DNA of 64,000 bases from Clostridiales bacterium (GCA_012520375.1 JAAYOH010000015.1:31239-95238); one strand, 5' to 3'. Positions 52,569 to 62,030 are shown, counted from the first letter of the stretch. The notes: generated from the sequence alone by a model not told the origin. A program made the numbers and translations.

Positions 52569-53969
52569 TCACGCATTCCCCTCTTGGGCTTTTCGCTTGC
52601 CCTCTTCCCCTTCCTCCGGGGGGTGCCGCAGCCGCCTCCACATGGTCAGCATGAAGGTGATGAAACAGGCGCTGCTGCCCACAAAATCGCTGATGGGCTC
52701 TGCGGCAAATACCCCCATCACCCCAAGGTTGGTGACCCGCGGCAGCAGCATGGCCACGGGGGCCACGATGAAGGCCTTGCGCAGCAGGGAGAAAAAGATG
52801 GCCTGGCGGCTCTGTCCCAAAGCCACGAAGGCGTACTGTCCCGCGATCTGCAGGGTCAACATATAGAACATGGAAAAGTAGAGGCGCAGGGCAGGGGCTC
52901 CCGCAGTGAGCAAAGTTTCATCGGCCTTGAACAGGCGGAAGAAAAGCTCCGGGAAAAACTGGGTGCACAGGGTAATGACCAGGGTGTAGGCGGCACTCGC
53001 CTTCAGGGTAAAGAGGAAGCACTCCCGCACCCGGTCGTAGCGCCCCGCGCCGTAGTTGTAGCCCATCACGGGCTGCATGCCCTGGCCGAAGCCCGTGACG
53101 GGCATCATCAGCACCTGCCGCACCGAGCCGATCACCGTCATGACCCCCAGGTAGGTGACCCCGCCGAATTCGGCCAGGGTCCGGTTGAAGGCGAAGGACA
53201 CGATGGCGTCCGTGATGTTCATCACGCAGGTGGATGCCCCCAGGGCCGCGATCTTCTTCACCCGGGGGAGGCTCAGCCGGATATTCTCCCGTTTCAAGCG
53301 CAGGATGCAGCGCTTCCCCGTGAGGAAGGCCAACACCCAGCCGGCAGAAACAGCCTGGGCGATGATGGTAGCCAGGGCTGCGCCCCGCACCCCCAGCCCC
53401 AGCACGAACATGAACAGGGGGTCCAAGGCGATGTTCAGCGCCGCGCCGATCACCACGGTCAGCATGCCGGTGCGGGAAAAACCCTGGGAGTTGATGAAGG
53501 GGTTCATGCCCAGGGTCACCATGACGAACACGCTGCCCAGCAGGTAGGTGCTGATGTATTCGTCCGCAAAGGGCAGCACCTCTTCGGTAGCGCCGAACCA
53601 GGCCAGCAGCGGTATCCTGAAAGGCAACACCAGGCAGGTCAATCCCAGGCCCAGCACCAGGAGCATGGCGAAGGAGGTGCCCATGATGCGTTCCGCCTCC
53701 TCGTCCTTCTCCGCGCCCCGGGCGATGGAGCACAGGGGCGCGCCCCCCATCCCCGCCAGCATGGCGAAGGCGGACACCAGCAGGATGAGGGGCAAGGTGA
53801 GCCCCACGCCGGACATGGCCAGGGTACCCACTTCGGGCAGCCTGGCGATGAACATCTTGTCCACCATGGAATACAGCGCGTTGACGATCTGTGCGCCGAT
53901 CATGGGCATGGCCAGGCGCATGATGGCGCCGGGTATGCTGCCCTTGGTAAAGTCATTCCTGCGTTCCAT
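52569..53969 (-). CDS. MATE-family efflux transporter
   Basis: A 466-residue transporter with about 12 membrane helices in two halves. It is a cation/H+- or Na+-driven drug exporter with MATE-typical ERRNDFTKGSIPGAIMRLAM, DKMFIARLPEVGTLAMSGVG and NPFINSQGFSRTGMLTVVIG. Its start (53969) overlaps the upstream glycosyltransferase gene by 17 nt, and the ribosome site (GCAGG) is weak, so coupling is likely. The substrate is unknown. It ends in an acidic/basic tail. Confidence 0.92.
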   Translation of the reverse strand: MERRNDFTKGSIPGAIMRLAMPMIGAQIVNALYSMVDKMFIARLPEVGTLAMSGVGLTLPLILLVSAFAMLAGMGGAPLCSIARGAEKDEEAERIMGTSFAMLLVLGLGLTCLVLPFRIPLLAWFGATEEVLPFADEYISTYLLGSVFVMVTLGMNPFINSQGFSRTGMLTVVIGAALNIALDPLFMFVLGLGVRGAALATIIAQAVSAGWVLAFLTGKRCILRLKRENIRLSLPRVKKIAALGASTCVMNITDAIVSFAFNRTLAEFGGVTYLGVMTVIGSVRQVLMMPVTGFGQGMQPVMGYNYGAGRYDRVRECFLFTLKASAAYTLVITLCTQFFPELFFRLFKADETLLTAGAPALRLYFSMFYMLTLQIAGQYAFVALGQSRQAIFFSLLRKAFIVAPVAMLLPRVTNLGVMGVFAAEPISDFVGSSACFITFMLTMWRRLRHPPEEGEEGKRKAQEGNA

Positions 53970-54933
53970 CTGCCTGCTCTTCGTCCTTTGCCGTATACTC
54001 CTCGATGATGTACCGGGGCCGTCGCTTGACCTCGGTATACACCTTGCCCACATATTCCCCGATCAGGCCCAGGGCCATCAGCTGGGCGCCCCCGATCACC
54101 CACAGGGACACCATGATGCTGGCCCAGCCCGCCACCGTCCTGCCCAGGTATCGGCTGATGACCGCCCACACCGCCATGGCCAGCCCCAGCACCAGGAACA
54201 GCGCCCCCAGCGCCAGAATGCAGCGGATGGGCTTGACGCTGAAGGAGGTGATCCCCTCCATGGCGAACATCAACATTTTTTTCAGGGGATACTTGCTCTC
54301 CCCGGCGAAGCGCTCCCCCCGCTCGTAGTACACCCTGCCCTGTTTGAACCCCAGCAGGGGCACCATGCCCCGCAGAAAGAGGTTGCGCTCCGGGAAGGCA
54401 GCCAGGGCGTCCAGGGCCTCCCGCCCCAGCAGCCGGTAATCCGCGTGGTCGAATTCCAGCTCCACCCCCAGCCGCTTCATCAGGCCGTAGTACAAATGGG
54501 CGCTCCTGCGCTTGAAGGAGGTGTCGGTCTTTCGGCTGGAGCGCACCCCGTACACCACCTGGCAGCCCTCGTTGTATCGCTCCACGAAGCGGCCGATGGC
54601 CTCCACGTCGTCCTGCAGGTCCGCATCGATGGTGATGAGACAGTCGCAGCGCTCCCGCACCCGGTTCATCCCCGCCCACAATGCCCGCTGGTGCCCCACG
54701 TTGTGGGCCAATTTGATGCCCTCTATGGAAGGGTTCCCTTTGGTCAATGCCAGGATAGCCGGCCAGGTGCCGTCTTTGCTCCCGTCGTCCACGAAGGTGA
54801 TGCGGCTGCGCGGGGATACCCGGCCCTGTTCTGTCAGCCCCTTCAATGCAGCGTGAAGGCGCCTCCCGGTCTCGGGCAGCACCGCCTCCTCGTTGTAACA
54901 GGGCACCACGATGTACAAAACAGGCGCTTGCAT
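53953..54933 (-). CDS. Polyprenyl-phosphate glycosyltransferase (GtrB/DPM-like)
   Basis: 326 residues. The GT2 catalytic domain (IVVPCYNEEAVLPETG, VDDGSKDGT, TIDADLQDDVEA) transfers a sugar from a nucleotide donor to a polyprenyl phosphate. Two C-terminal membrane helices (LGALFLVLGLAMAVWAVI and SLWVIGGAQLMALGLIGEYV) anchor it, giving the GtrB/DPM layout. The matching GtrA-type flippase is encoded at 25408-25836. The start at 54933 (GGAGGGGGG upstream) is chosen over long upstream readings. Confidence 0.92.
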   Translation of the reverse strand: MQAPVLYIVVPCYNEEAVLPETGRRLHAALKGLTEQGRVSPRSRITFVDDGSKDGTWPAILALTKGNPSIEGIKLAHNVGHQRALWAGMNRVRERCDCLITIDADLQDDVEAIGRFVERYNEGCQVVYGVRSSRKTDTSFKRRSAHLYYGLMKRLGVELEFDHADYRLLGREALDALAAFPERNLFLRGMVPLLGFKQGRVYYERGERFAGESKYPLKKMLMFAMEGITSFSVKPIRCILALGALFLVLGLAMAVWAVISRYLGRTVAGWASIMVSLWVIGGAQLMALGLIGEYVGKVYTEVKRRPRYIIEEYTAKDEEQADGTQE

Positions 54934-55057
54934 GGCGCTGGGCCCCCCTCCTGCCTTGTCGATTTTACCTGGGTCAGGTACAATGCCATTGTATGCCCCG
55001 AACGCCCCGCTGTCAAGTGGGTCGGGGCAAGTCGGCATGGGAAAGGGTGAATGCGTG

Positions 55058-57385
55058 ATGTTGGAGTGCCGGGTGAGCGTGCGGGCCCTGGCGGAGTTTG
55101 GCTGCATGGCGGGAGACCTGTGCCCGGCACAACAGCTGGCCCAGCGCATGCAGGAAGGGGCCGCGGTGCACCGCCTGCGGCAGGAGGCCTATCCCCCGGC
55201 CTATGAGAGGGAAGCCCCCTTGTCCCTCACCCGGGAGCTGGAGGGGGTACGCCTCACCCTCCACGGCCGGGCGGACGGCCTGTGCCGGGGGGATGCGCCC
55301 CTGGTGGAGGAAATCAAGTCCACCCGTCTGGACCTGCGGACGCTGCATCGGGACAGCATCCCCGCCCACTGGGCCCAGGCCCTGCTGTACGCCCGGATGC
55401 TGCAGGAGGCGGAGGGCTCTGGGAATGTCCTGGTACGGCTGGTGTACGTCCACATCAGCGGCGCGGAACGCGTCTTTCAGGAACGCCTGGACGGGGAAGC
55501 CCTGGAACAGGCGTACCTGTCCTATGCCCTGCCTTATGTCCGCTGGCAGCTGCGGCTGGAGGCGGCCCGGGGAAAAATGCTGCCCACCCTCTCTGCCCTG
55601 TCCTTCCCCTTCGACAGCTACCGGGACGGGCAATACGAACTGGCGGGACAGAGCTACCTGGCCCTGCGCCACCACACCCTTTTGCTGGCCCAGGCCCCCA
55701 CCGGCATCGGGAAGACCGCCGCGGTGCTCTTCGCCGCCCTCAAAGCCCTGGGAGAAGGCCACGTGCGGCGGATCTTCTACCTGACCGCCCGGGGCACCGC
55801 CCGCACGGCGGCAGCCCAGGCCCTGGAAAAAATGCGGGACCGGGGGCTGTGGCTGCGCTCCATCGCGATCACCGCCAAGGAAAAGCTATGCAGCGGCCTG
55901 GTGGAGGGGCGCTGCGACCCCACGGTCTGCCCTCTGGCCATCGGGTACTACGACCGGCAGAAAGAGGCCTTGAAAGAAGCCCTCGATATCGAGGATTTGC
56001 ACCCCGAAGCCCTGATGCAGCTGGCAGGGCGCCACGAACTGTGCCCCTTCGAATTGCAGCTTGACATTTCGGAACACTGCGACGTAGTGGTTTGCGACTA
56101 CAACTATGCCTTCGACCCCAGGGTGCGATTGAAGCGCTTTTTCCAGGATCGTTTCGACGGGGCGCTGCTCATCGACGAGGCCCACAATCTGGTGAGCCGG
56201 GCCCGGGATATGCTGTCCGCCTCCCTGTCCATGAGGGACTATGCCCGCCTGTACAATCTGCTGAAAAAAAGCGCCGGGCCCGGACATCCCCTGGCCCAGG
56301 CGGCCAAAGGGGTGTGGCGCTGCCTCAAGGGGCTGAAGGGGGAACACGAGCGGCCGGGCTGGGAACATGATCCGCCGGAAAACCTTTGCGAGGCCCTGGA
56401 GATATACCTGGAGGCCGCCCGCCCCTATCTGGGGGAAGGGGGCGAACTGGGGCGGCGCCTGGGGGACCGCTATTTCGAGTCGCTCCACTTCACCCGCATC
56501 GCCCAGGACGCAAAAGAGGGGTACCGCACCCTGTATGAGCCGGGAGAAAAAGAACTCAGGGTAACCCTTCGCTGCTGCAACCCCGCACCCTACCTGTCCC
56601 CCAGGCTGCACAAAACCAAGGGCGCCGTGCTCTTCTCCGCCACCCTCTCCCCCATGTGGCACTACGGGGAGATGCTGGGCCTGGACCAGGACAAGGGAGA
56701 CAGCCTGCTGGATCTCCCCTCCCCCTTTCCCATGGAAAATCTGTGCGTCCTGCGCCACCCCCTGGTCACCACCTACGCCCGGCGGGAGGAGAGCGCCGCC
56801 CAGGTGGCCCGGGCCATCCTCGCCATGTGCAAGGCACGTCCCGGGAATTACCTGGCCTTTTTCCCGTCCTACGCGTATCTGAAACTGGTCGGCGCACACG
56901 TCAGCCAGGCGGGGAGCGGCATCACCCTGAAGGCCCAGCTGCCCGGCATGGGGGAAGCCGAGCGGAACGCCTTCCTGGACGCCTTCCGGCGCCGCCGCCC
57001 GGGCACCCTGTTGGGGCTGGTGGTGATGGGGGGCGTGTTCGCCGAGGGCATCGACCTGCCCGGCAACATGCTCAGCGGCGCCGCCATCGTCGGGGTGGGT
57101 TTTCCCCAGCTCTCCCTGGAGCGGGCCGCCCTGTCCGCCGCCCTGGAAGAAGAGGGAGAACCGGGGGACGGCATGATGGGCGCCTACCTGTATCCCGGCA
57201 TGGAACGGGTGCTGCAGGCCGCGGGCCGGGTCATCCGCACCGAAACAGACAGGGGCGTGGTGCTGCTCATCGACGAGCGCTATCGCCAGCCCGTATACGA
57301 AGAACTGCTGCCCCCGCACTGGCGGGTGCAGGACGCAGGGGATCTCGGGCAACTGGGGAACAAATTGGAACAGTTCTGGGGATGA
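55058..57385 (+). CDS. XPD/DinG-like helicase with N-terminal RecB-type nuclease motif
   Basis: 775 residues. The N-terminal 150 residues carry a PD-(D/E)XK pattern (LHGRADGLCRGDAPLVEEIKST, the D and the E-x-K). The helicase has Walker A APTGIGKTAAVLFAALKAL, an LLIDEAHNLV box, and a cysteine set (C292-like KEKLCSGLVEGRCDPTVCP and ELCPFEL) typical of the 4Fe-4S domain of XPD/DinG. Motif VI is LQAAGRVIRTETDRG. It should unwind DNA and may cut it. The start is the ATG at 55058; a GTG at 55055 is equally possible. Confidence 0.9.
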   Translation: MLECRVSVRALAEFGCMAGDLCPAQQLAQRMQEGAAVHRLRQEAYPPAYEREAPLSLTRELEGVRLTLHGRADGLCRGDAPLVEEIKSTRLDLRTLHRDSIPAHWAQALLYARMLQEAEGSGNVLVRLVYVHISGAERVFQERLDGEALEQAYLSYALPYVRWQLRLEAARGKMLPTLSALSFPFDSYRDGQYELAGQSYLALRHHTLLLAQAPTGIGKTAAVLFAALKALGEGHVRRIFYLTARGTARTAAAQALEKMRDRGLWLRSIAITAKEKLCSGLVEGRCDPTVCPLAIGYYDRQKEALKEALDIEDLHPEALMQLAGRHELCPFELQLDISEHCDVVVCDYNYAFDPRVRLKRFFQDRFDGALLIDEAHNLVSRARDMLSASLSMRDYARLYNLLKKSAGPGHPLAQAAKGVWRCLKGLKGEHERPGWEHDPPENLCEALEIYLEAARPYLGEGGELGRRLGDRYFESLHFTRIAQDAKEGYRTLYEPGEKELRVTLRCCNPAPYLSPRLHKTKGAVLFSATLSPMWHYGEMLGLDQDKGDSLLDLPSPFPMENLCVLRHPLVTTYARREESAAQVARAILAMCKARPGNYLAFFPSYAYLKLVGAHVSQAGSGITLKAQLPGMGEAERNAFLDAFRRRRPGTLLGLVVMGGVFAEGIDLPGNMLSGAAIVGVGFPQLSLERAALSAALEEEGEPGDGMMGAYLYPGMERVLQAAGRVIRTETDRGVVLLIDERYRQPVYEELLPPHWRVQDAGDLGQLGNKLEQFWG

Positions 57386-57390
57386 GCCCC

Positions 57391-57864
57391 TTACCGCCAC
57401 TCCTTGCACACCTTGCCCGTCAGGTGCTCCACGGTCATCTCCAGGATGTTCAGGTTCCCGGACAGGGGCGTGGTCATGCAGGCGGGTTCTGCCAGCCCTT
57501 CGCAGTATTTTTGGTTCAGCAGGCGGATGCCCTTCAACTTCTCCACTTCGTCCCGCAACTCCCTCACCTGTCCGAAAGCGATGACGCTCTCGAAAAAGGC
57601 AGTGAATCGTTCCCGAGCGACCTGGTGCCGCCCCACCACGCAAAAGCTGGCCCGCGCGTTCCGGCGAAGCGCCTCCAGCTTGGCCCCTTCCCGGGCGCAG
57701 TGGAAGTAGATCTTGTTTCCCTCCGCCGCATAGTTCAGGGGCACGGCGTAGGGATATTCTCCTTCCACCGCCAGCACCCCGTACTCCCCCGCCATGAGGA
57801 TCGCCCGGGCCCCTTCCTCCGTCATTTCATGGCCGCTGCGCCGCATCACGGGAAAGCCCGTCAT
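57391..57864 (-). CDS. Pyridoxamine 5'-phosphate oxidase-like flavoprotein
   Basis: 157 residues with a split-barrel FMN-binding fold of the NimA/PPOX group: MRRSGHEMTEEGARAILMAG, GVLAVEGEYPYAVPLNYA, KIYFHCAREGAK and FFESVIAFG. Members reduce nitroimidazoles or bind FMN for unknown redox work. GGGAGG precedes the ATG. It is convergent with the helicase gene, with 5 nt between them. Confidence 0.88.
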   Translation of the reverse strand: MTGFPVMRRSGHEMTEEGARAILMAGEYGVLAVEGEYPYAVPLNYAAEGNKIYFHCAREGAKLEALRRNARASFCVVGRHQVARERFTAFFESVIAFGQVRELRDEVEKLKGIRLLNQKYCEGLAEPACMTTPLSGNLNILEMTVEHLTGKVCKEWR

Positions 57865-57932
57865 GTGAACGCCTCCCTTCCATGGGCAATGCGCCGGAGA
57901 AATGTCCGGCGCATGGGTCTTCTATATATCCT

Positions 57933-58853
57933 TTATCCCCTCAGGAATCCCTCGATGATGCACTGCTCGGCTTCCTCTTCGCTGAGGCCCAGGGTGCGCA
58001 GTTTCAGGATCTGCTCCCCGGCGATCTTGCCGATGGCCGCCTCGTGGATGAGGGCGGCGTCCATGTGGCCGGCGTAGAGCTCGGGGGCGGCGTTGACCCG
58101 CCCGTTTTCCGCCAGGATGGCGTCGCACTCCGAATGCCCGGTGCAGGGACAGTTGCCGGCGATGCGGGAGTGGTATTCCTGCACCGAATCCCCCCGGGCT
58201 ACGCTGCGGGAGATCAGGTCCACTTTGGAATCGTCCCCGTTCATGTTCACGGCGAAATCCGTGGCGGCCCACTCGTTGCCGTCGGTGAGGATGCGCTCCT
58301 TGATGATCAGCTTGGACCGGGCCCCAAGCTCCGCCCGGGTCTTCCTGTCGCTGTGGGTGACGCCCCCCAGCTGCAGGGTGTCGATCTCCAGCACCGCATC
58401 CTCCTCCAGGAAGATGTCCGTGACGGGATCGATGCGCTTGTCGCCGCTCCCCGTGCCCCGGGCCACGTGCTTTTCCTCGTATCGCACGTTGGCGCCCTTG
58501 CCCAGGAAGAATCGGTGAATTCCGTTGTGGCGGGCCTGTTCCTCCCCGTCGGAGTGGACGCCGCAGCCCGCGATGATGGTCACCTTCGCGCCCTCGCCGA
58601 TGATGAAATCGTTGTATACCAGGTCGTCTACCCCGGCCCGGGTCACGCAGGCGGGGATGTACACATTCTCCCCCGGCGTGCCGGGCTTTACCCGGATCAC
58701 CAGGCCCGGGGCGCCCTTTTTGCCCTCGATCTGTACGTTTTCGGTGGATTTTCGCCCGGCGCAGCCCCCGTCCTCCCGGATGCTGTAGGCGCCGTCGAAT
58801 ACGCCCTCGAAGCCCGCCACCGTTTTCAACAATTCCCGCGTGATGTCGTTCAT
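57933..58853 (-). CDS. smsB: SmsB scaffold of a minimal SUF-type Fe-S assembly system
   Basis: 306 residues of the SufB/SufD family. The beta-helix core shows repetitive LEIDTLQLGG, RSKLIIKERILTDGNEWAAT and GHSECDAILAENGRVNAAPE, then HEAAIGKIAGEQI near the end. Its ATG overlaps the smsC stop (ATGA). No sufS, sufU, sufD or sufB paralogue is present here. A two-gene B/C pair is the minimal SMS system described in anaerobes, and the oxygen-sensitive Fe-S enzymes of this organism need such a system. Confidence 0.88.
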   Translation of the reverse strand: MNDITRELLKTVAGFEGVFDGAYSIREDGGCAGRKSTENVQIEGKKGAPGLVIRVKPGTPGENVYIPACVTRAGVDDLVYNDFIIGEGAKVTIIAGCGVHSDGEEQARHNGIHRFFLGKGANVRYEEKHVARGTGSGDKRIDPVTDIFLEEDAVLEIDTLQLGGVTHSDRKTRAELGARSKLIIKERILTDGNEWAATDFAVNMNGDDSKVDLISRSVARGDSVQEYHSRIAGNCPCTGHSECDAILAENGRVNAAPELYAGHMDAALIHEAAIGKIAGEQILKLRTLGLSEEEAEQCIIEGFLRG

Positions 58854-59578
58854 ATGGTCCCTTCCTTCCCCCTGGGGCATATGGCCAGTTTTTCGCCGAT
58901 GAGGAGTTTGGGCAACATGAAGGCTGCGGGGCCGCTCTCCCGCACCACCCCCTGGGCCACCACCACGATCCGGTCCGCGATCTCCAGGATGCGTTCCTGG
59001 TGGGAGATGACCAGAAGCCCCCCCTTCTTTGTCCGCTTCAATTCCCCGAAGGCTTCTATGAGGCTGTTGAAGCTCCACAGGTCGATGCCCGCCTCGGGCT
59101 CGTCGAATACCGATATCTTGGCATCCTTTCGGGCCAGCACCGTGGCCAGCTCGATGCGCTTGCTCTCGCCCCCGGACAGCCGGGCGTCCACGGAGCGGTC
59201 CTCGTATTCCCGGGCGCACAAACCCACCGTGGCCAGGATGTCGCAGATGACTCCCTTGTTCAAGGTCTCCCCCGCCGCCAGGTTCAGCAGGTCCCGCACC
59301 GTCAGCCCTTTGAAGCGAACGGGGTGCTGGAAGGCGTAGGCGATGCCCGCGCGGGCGCGCCGGGTCACGTCCCAGTCCGTTATATCCTCGCCGTTCAGCA
59401 GGATCCTGCCGCCCGTAGGCATGTGCACCCCGGCGATCAGCTTGGCGAGGGAGGTCTTGCCGCCTCCGTTGGGGCCCGTCACCACGGTGAGTTTCCCGCT
59501 CTGGATCTCAAGGTCAATATGTTTCAGGATCTGCGCGCCGTCCTCCGGCGACCAGCTGATCCCCTCAAGTTTCAGCAT
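58850..59578 (-). CDS. smsC: SmsC ATPase of the minimal SUF-type system
   Basis: A 242-residue SufC-like ABC ATPase. It has Walker A VVTGPNGGGKTSLAKL, a Q-loop in FQHPVRFKGLTVR, the signature ARLSGGESKRIELA, Walker B KISVFDEPEAGIDLW and the switch histidine in VISHQERIL. The E-G-G-x-K type ABC signature and the A-G-I-D-L context match SufC. It is translationally coupled to smsB. The start at 59578 has GGGGGG 8 nt upstream. Confidence 0.93.
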   Translation of the reverse strand: MLKLEGISWSPEDGAQILKHIDLEIQSGKLTVVTGPNGGGKTSLAKLIAGVHMPTGGRILLNGEDITDWDVTRRARAGIAYAFQHPVRFKGLTVRDLLNLAAGETLNKGVICDILATVGLCAREYEDRSVDARLSGGESKRIELATVLARKDAKISVFDEPEAGIDLWSFNSLIEAFGELKRTKKGGLLVISHQERILEIADRIVVVAQGVVRESGPAAFMLPKLLIGEKLAICPRGKEGTI

Positions 59579-59600
59579 CTCGTCATCCCCCCTTACTGTA

Positions 59601-59609
59601 ATTATACCA
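59601..59609 (-). promoter_or_regulatory. Extended -10 promoter of smsCB
   Basis: TGGTATAAT on the minus strand, 22-30 nt before the gene, with no clear -35. The rest of 59610-59793 shows no gene. Confidence 0.6.
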
Positions 59610-59793
59610 GTTATGGGATGCCCTGACGCGGTATCCCGTGTAAATTCTCCGGTTCCCGCCGTACCTGCCGCCAACCGCGGGAAGGGCGGCCGAGCAAAAG
59701 GCCGCCTCCGTATCCGGAAACGGTCTTTTGACAGCCCCTTTGGGAAATTTAAACAAACCATCAATCGGTCGCTACCTCGGGCGATCTCCATGC

Positions 59794-59835
59794 AAAAAGA
59801 GCCGCTGCAGTTCTCATGCTTCTGCAGCGACCCCT
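59794..59835 (-). terminator. Terminator of the mgl transporter operon
   Basis: On the minus strand CGCTGCAG pairs with CTGCAGCG, followed by GCTCTTTTTGCA, just after the small membrane protein gene. Confidence 0.85.
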
Positions 59836-59841
59836 TTTCTT

Positions 59842-60054
59842 CTAATTGCCCAAGGCGATCCCGATGAGGATACACAAGAGGATCAGCGCCATGATGCCGA
59901 AGATGATCCAGTTCATGGCGGACACGCTCACGTGTTCCCCGATCCTGTCGTACAAGCCCTCCTTGGCCTGGTTCAAGGTCCTGGGCCCTCTCTCCGCCCG
60001 CTGGTTGTCCTCTGCTTCCTGCTGCAGCCGCCGGGCGGGTTCCAGTTCTTTCAT
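59842..60054 (-). CDS. Small single-span membrane protein after mglC
   Basis: 70 residues. A charged helical N-terminal half (LEPARRLQQEAEDNQRAERG) is followed by one membrane helix near the C-terminus (WIIFGIMALILLCILIGIAL). It overlaps the permease stop by 1 nt (TAATG). Small proteins like this follow sugar ABC permease genes in several Clostridia and may assist the complex, though no function is established. Confidence 0.75.
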   Translation of the reverse strand: MKELEPARRLQQEAEDNQRAERGPRTLNQAKEGLYDRIGEHVSVSAMNWIIFGIMALILLCILIGIALGN

Positions 60055-62006
60055 TACTTCTTCACCAGGTACTTGCGCACGTCGATGGCCACGGCCAACA
60101 CGATGATCAGGCCGCGAACGATGTACTGCAGGTAGGGGTTCACGCCCAGGAAGTTCAGGGAGAAGTTGATGGCCTGCAGGATGATGGCGCCGATGACCAC
60201 GCCCTGGATGGTCCCCACGCCGCCGGAGAAGGATACGCCGCCGATGACGCAGGCGGAGATGGCGTCGGTTTCATATGTCAGGCCGGTGTTGGTGCCCACG
60301 GACTGCAGGCGGGAGGCCTCCAGGAAGCTGGCCAGGCCGTACAGTATGCCGGCTACCAGGTAGACCAGCATGATGGTGCGGGCCACGTTGACGCCGGACA
60401 CCGCCGCCGCCTCCGGGTTGCCGCCCACGGCGAACATGTTCTTGCCCAGGCGGGTCTTGTTCCAGACCACCCACATAACGACGGCCACGCCCAGGAAGAG
60501 GAGCACCAGATAGGGGATCTTCCAGGTGCCCAGGACCAGATTGCCGCCGGCGATGTTGATAAAATTCCTGTCAAAGGTGGCCAGCGCCTGGGCAGAGCCG
60601 GCGGACTGGGCCTCCACGTACAGGCAGTTTGCGCCGTAAGCGATCAATTGGGTGCCCAGGGTGATGATGAAGGCGTGCATCTTGAGATGGGCCACGCCAA
60701 AACCGTTGATCATGCAGAACAGCACGGCGACCGCGATGGTGGCCAACAGGGGGATGAACATGGGAAGTTGGCTGGTCATCTGGGGATAGTAGCGGGAAGC
60801 GTAGTCCACCCGCTGCACCAGGGAGGCGCACACCGCGGCGGACAGTCCCAGCAGACGGCCTATGCTCAGGTCGGTGCCCGCCAGTACGATCAGGCCCGCG
60901 CAGCCCAGGGCCAAAATACCCTTGGTAGAGGCCTGCTTCATGATCTGCATGATGTTGTTCACCTTGATGAAGTCGGGCCTGGCAAAGGACACTGCGATGA
61001 GGATGGCGCCCAGAATGATGTACAGGGCGTAATTCAGCAGGAACTCCGTGATCCTCTGGGCGCCCTTGCCCATGGGCTTGCTCCTGGCCATGCGGCTGGA
61101 GGGGATATACCTCAGGAGGATGAACAGCCACGCCGCGCCGAATACGATGAACACGATGGCGAGGGATCGCCACATGACCGCCGTGTTGAACAGGTTGAAC
61201 GGGCTGCCGGAGCGAAGTACCCCCAGCGCCGATCTCAGGGTTTTTACGCCTTCGTGGTCCGCTTCCAGGGCCTTGTCCGCCTTGTCGGCGCTGTAGCCCA
61301 GGTGCTTTGTTAGCAGATCTTTCAGGACTGCCTGGTCCGCCAGGGAGGCGGGCAGCTCTTTCAGGGCGCTGGGATTCGATGCATAGTGCTGCAGTTCGGG
61401 GGTCGTCCAGCCGATGGCATCCCGCACTGCGTAGAAGCGGGCCTTGTCGTCCACCATCAGGAAGGGCAGCCCCTCCTGGAAGAGGGCTACGATGTCGCCG
61501 TCTTCCACCAGGGCGGCATAACCGTCCTCGTCCAGCCCCAGTTCCTCCATGACAGCGGTTTTGCACATCTCTTCCCGCAGGGGACCCGACTTTTCTTGGT
61601 TCCTGATGACAGCCTTGAGGCCTTCATCCCCCAGCTCCGGGTGTACCCCCTTCAGGAACTGGGTAAAGGCGGCGTTGTCTTTGGACAGGGCCAGCTTTTC
61701 GGCGTACACTGCGCGGCCCTTGACGATGGCGCGGACCTGGTCGTCGCTTTTGCCGGTCTGGCTCTGTTCAAGGCCCAGGGCCTTCAACAGGTACGCCTCC
61801 AGTTCGGCGGGATCCTGTCCGTATCCCACGCTTTTCAACAGCGTGGGGTCTTTGATGTAGTTGATGGCTTCTGCGGTTGTGGTGCCCAGCAGCCGCGCCG
61901 CATCGTTGTATAGCGCCTCACCCTTGATGCTCAGCATGCCGGCAACAATGCCCAGCACAACGATCAGGGCGGCGAGCAGTACGCATATTTTCTTGTTCTT
62001 GTTCAT
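60054..62006 (-). CDS. mglC: MglC-like sugar ABC permease with large extracytoplasmic insert
   Basis: 650 residues, about twice the usual 336. After an N-terminal membrane helix (ICVLLAALIVVLGIVAGMLS) come about 260 soluble helical residues (DPAELEAYLLKALGLEQSQT, DEDGYAALVEDGDIVALFQE). A second helix (AIVFIVFGAAWLFILLRYIP) then enters the normal MglC permease core: ALGCAGLIVLAGTDLSIGRL, SGVNVARTIMLVY, GGVSFSGGVGTIQGVV. The insert probably lies outside and could dock the binding protein. It is last but one in mglB-mglA-mglC order. Confidence 0.9.
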   Translation of the reverse strand: MNKNKKICVLLAALIVVLGIVAGMLSIKGEALYNDAARLLGTTTAEAINYIKDPTLLKSVGYGQDPAELEAYLLKALGLEQSQTGKSDDQVRAIVKGRAVYAEKLALSKDNAAFTQFLKGVHPELGDEGLKAVIRNQEKSGPLREEMCKTAVMEELGLDEDGYAALVEDGDIVALFQEGLPFLMVDDKARFYAVRDAIGWTTPELQHYASNPSALKELPASLADQAVLKDLLTKHLGYSADKADKALEADHEGVKTLRSALGVLRSGSPFNLFNTAVMWRSLAIVFIVFGAAWLFILLRYIPSSRMARSKPMGKGAQRITEFLLNYALYIILGAILIAVSFARPDFIKVNNIMQIMKQASTKGILALGCAGLIVLAGTDLSIGRLLGLSAAVCASLVQRVDYASRYYPQMTSQLPMFIPLLATIAVAVLFCMINGFGVAHLKMHAFIITLGTQLIAYGANCLYVEAQSAGSAQALATFDRNFINIAGGNLVLGTWKIPYLVLLFLGVAVVMWVVWNKTRLGKNMFAVGGNPEAAAVSGVNVARTIMLVYLVAGILYGLASFLEASRLQSVGTNTGLTYETDAISACVIGGVSFSGGVGTIQGVVIGAIILQAINFSLNFLGVNPYLQYIVRGLIIVLAVAIDVRKYLVKK

Positions 62007-62030
62007 TGTCCCTCTTCCTCCCCGTGATGG

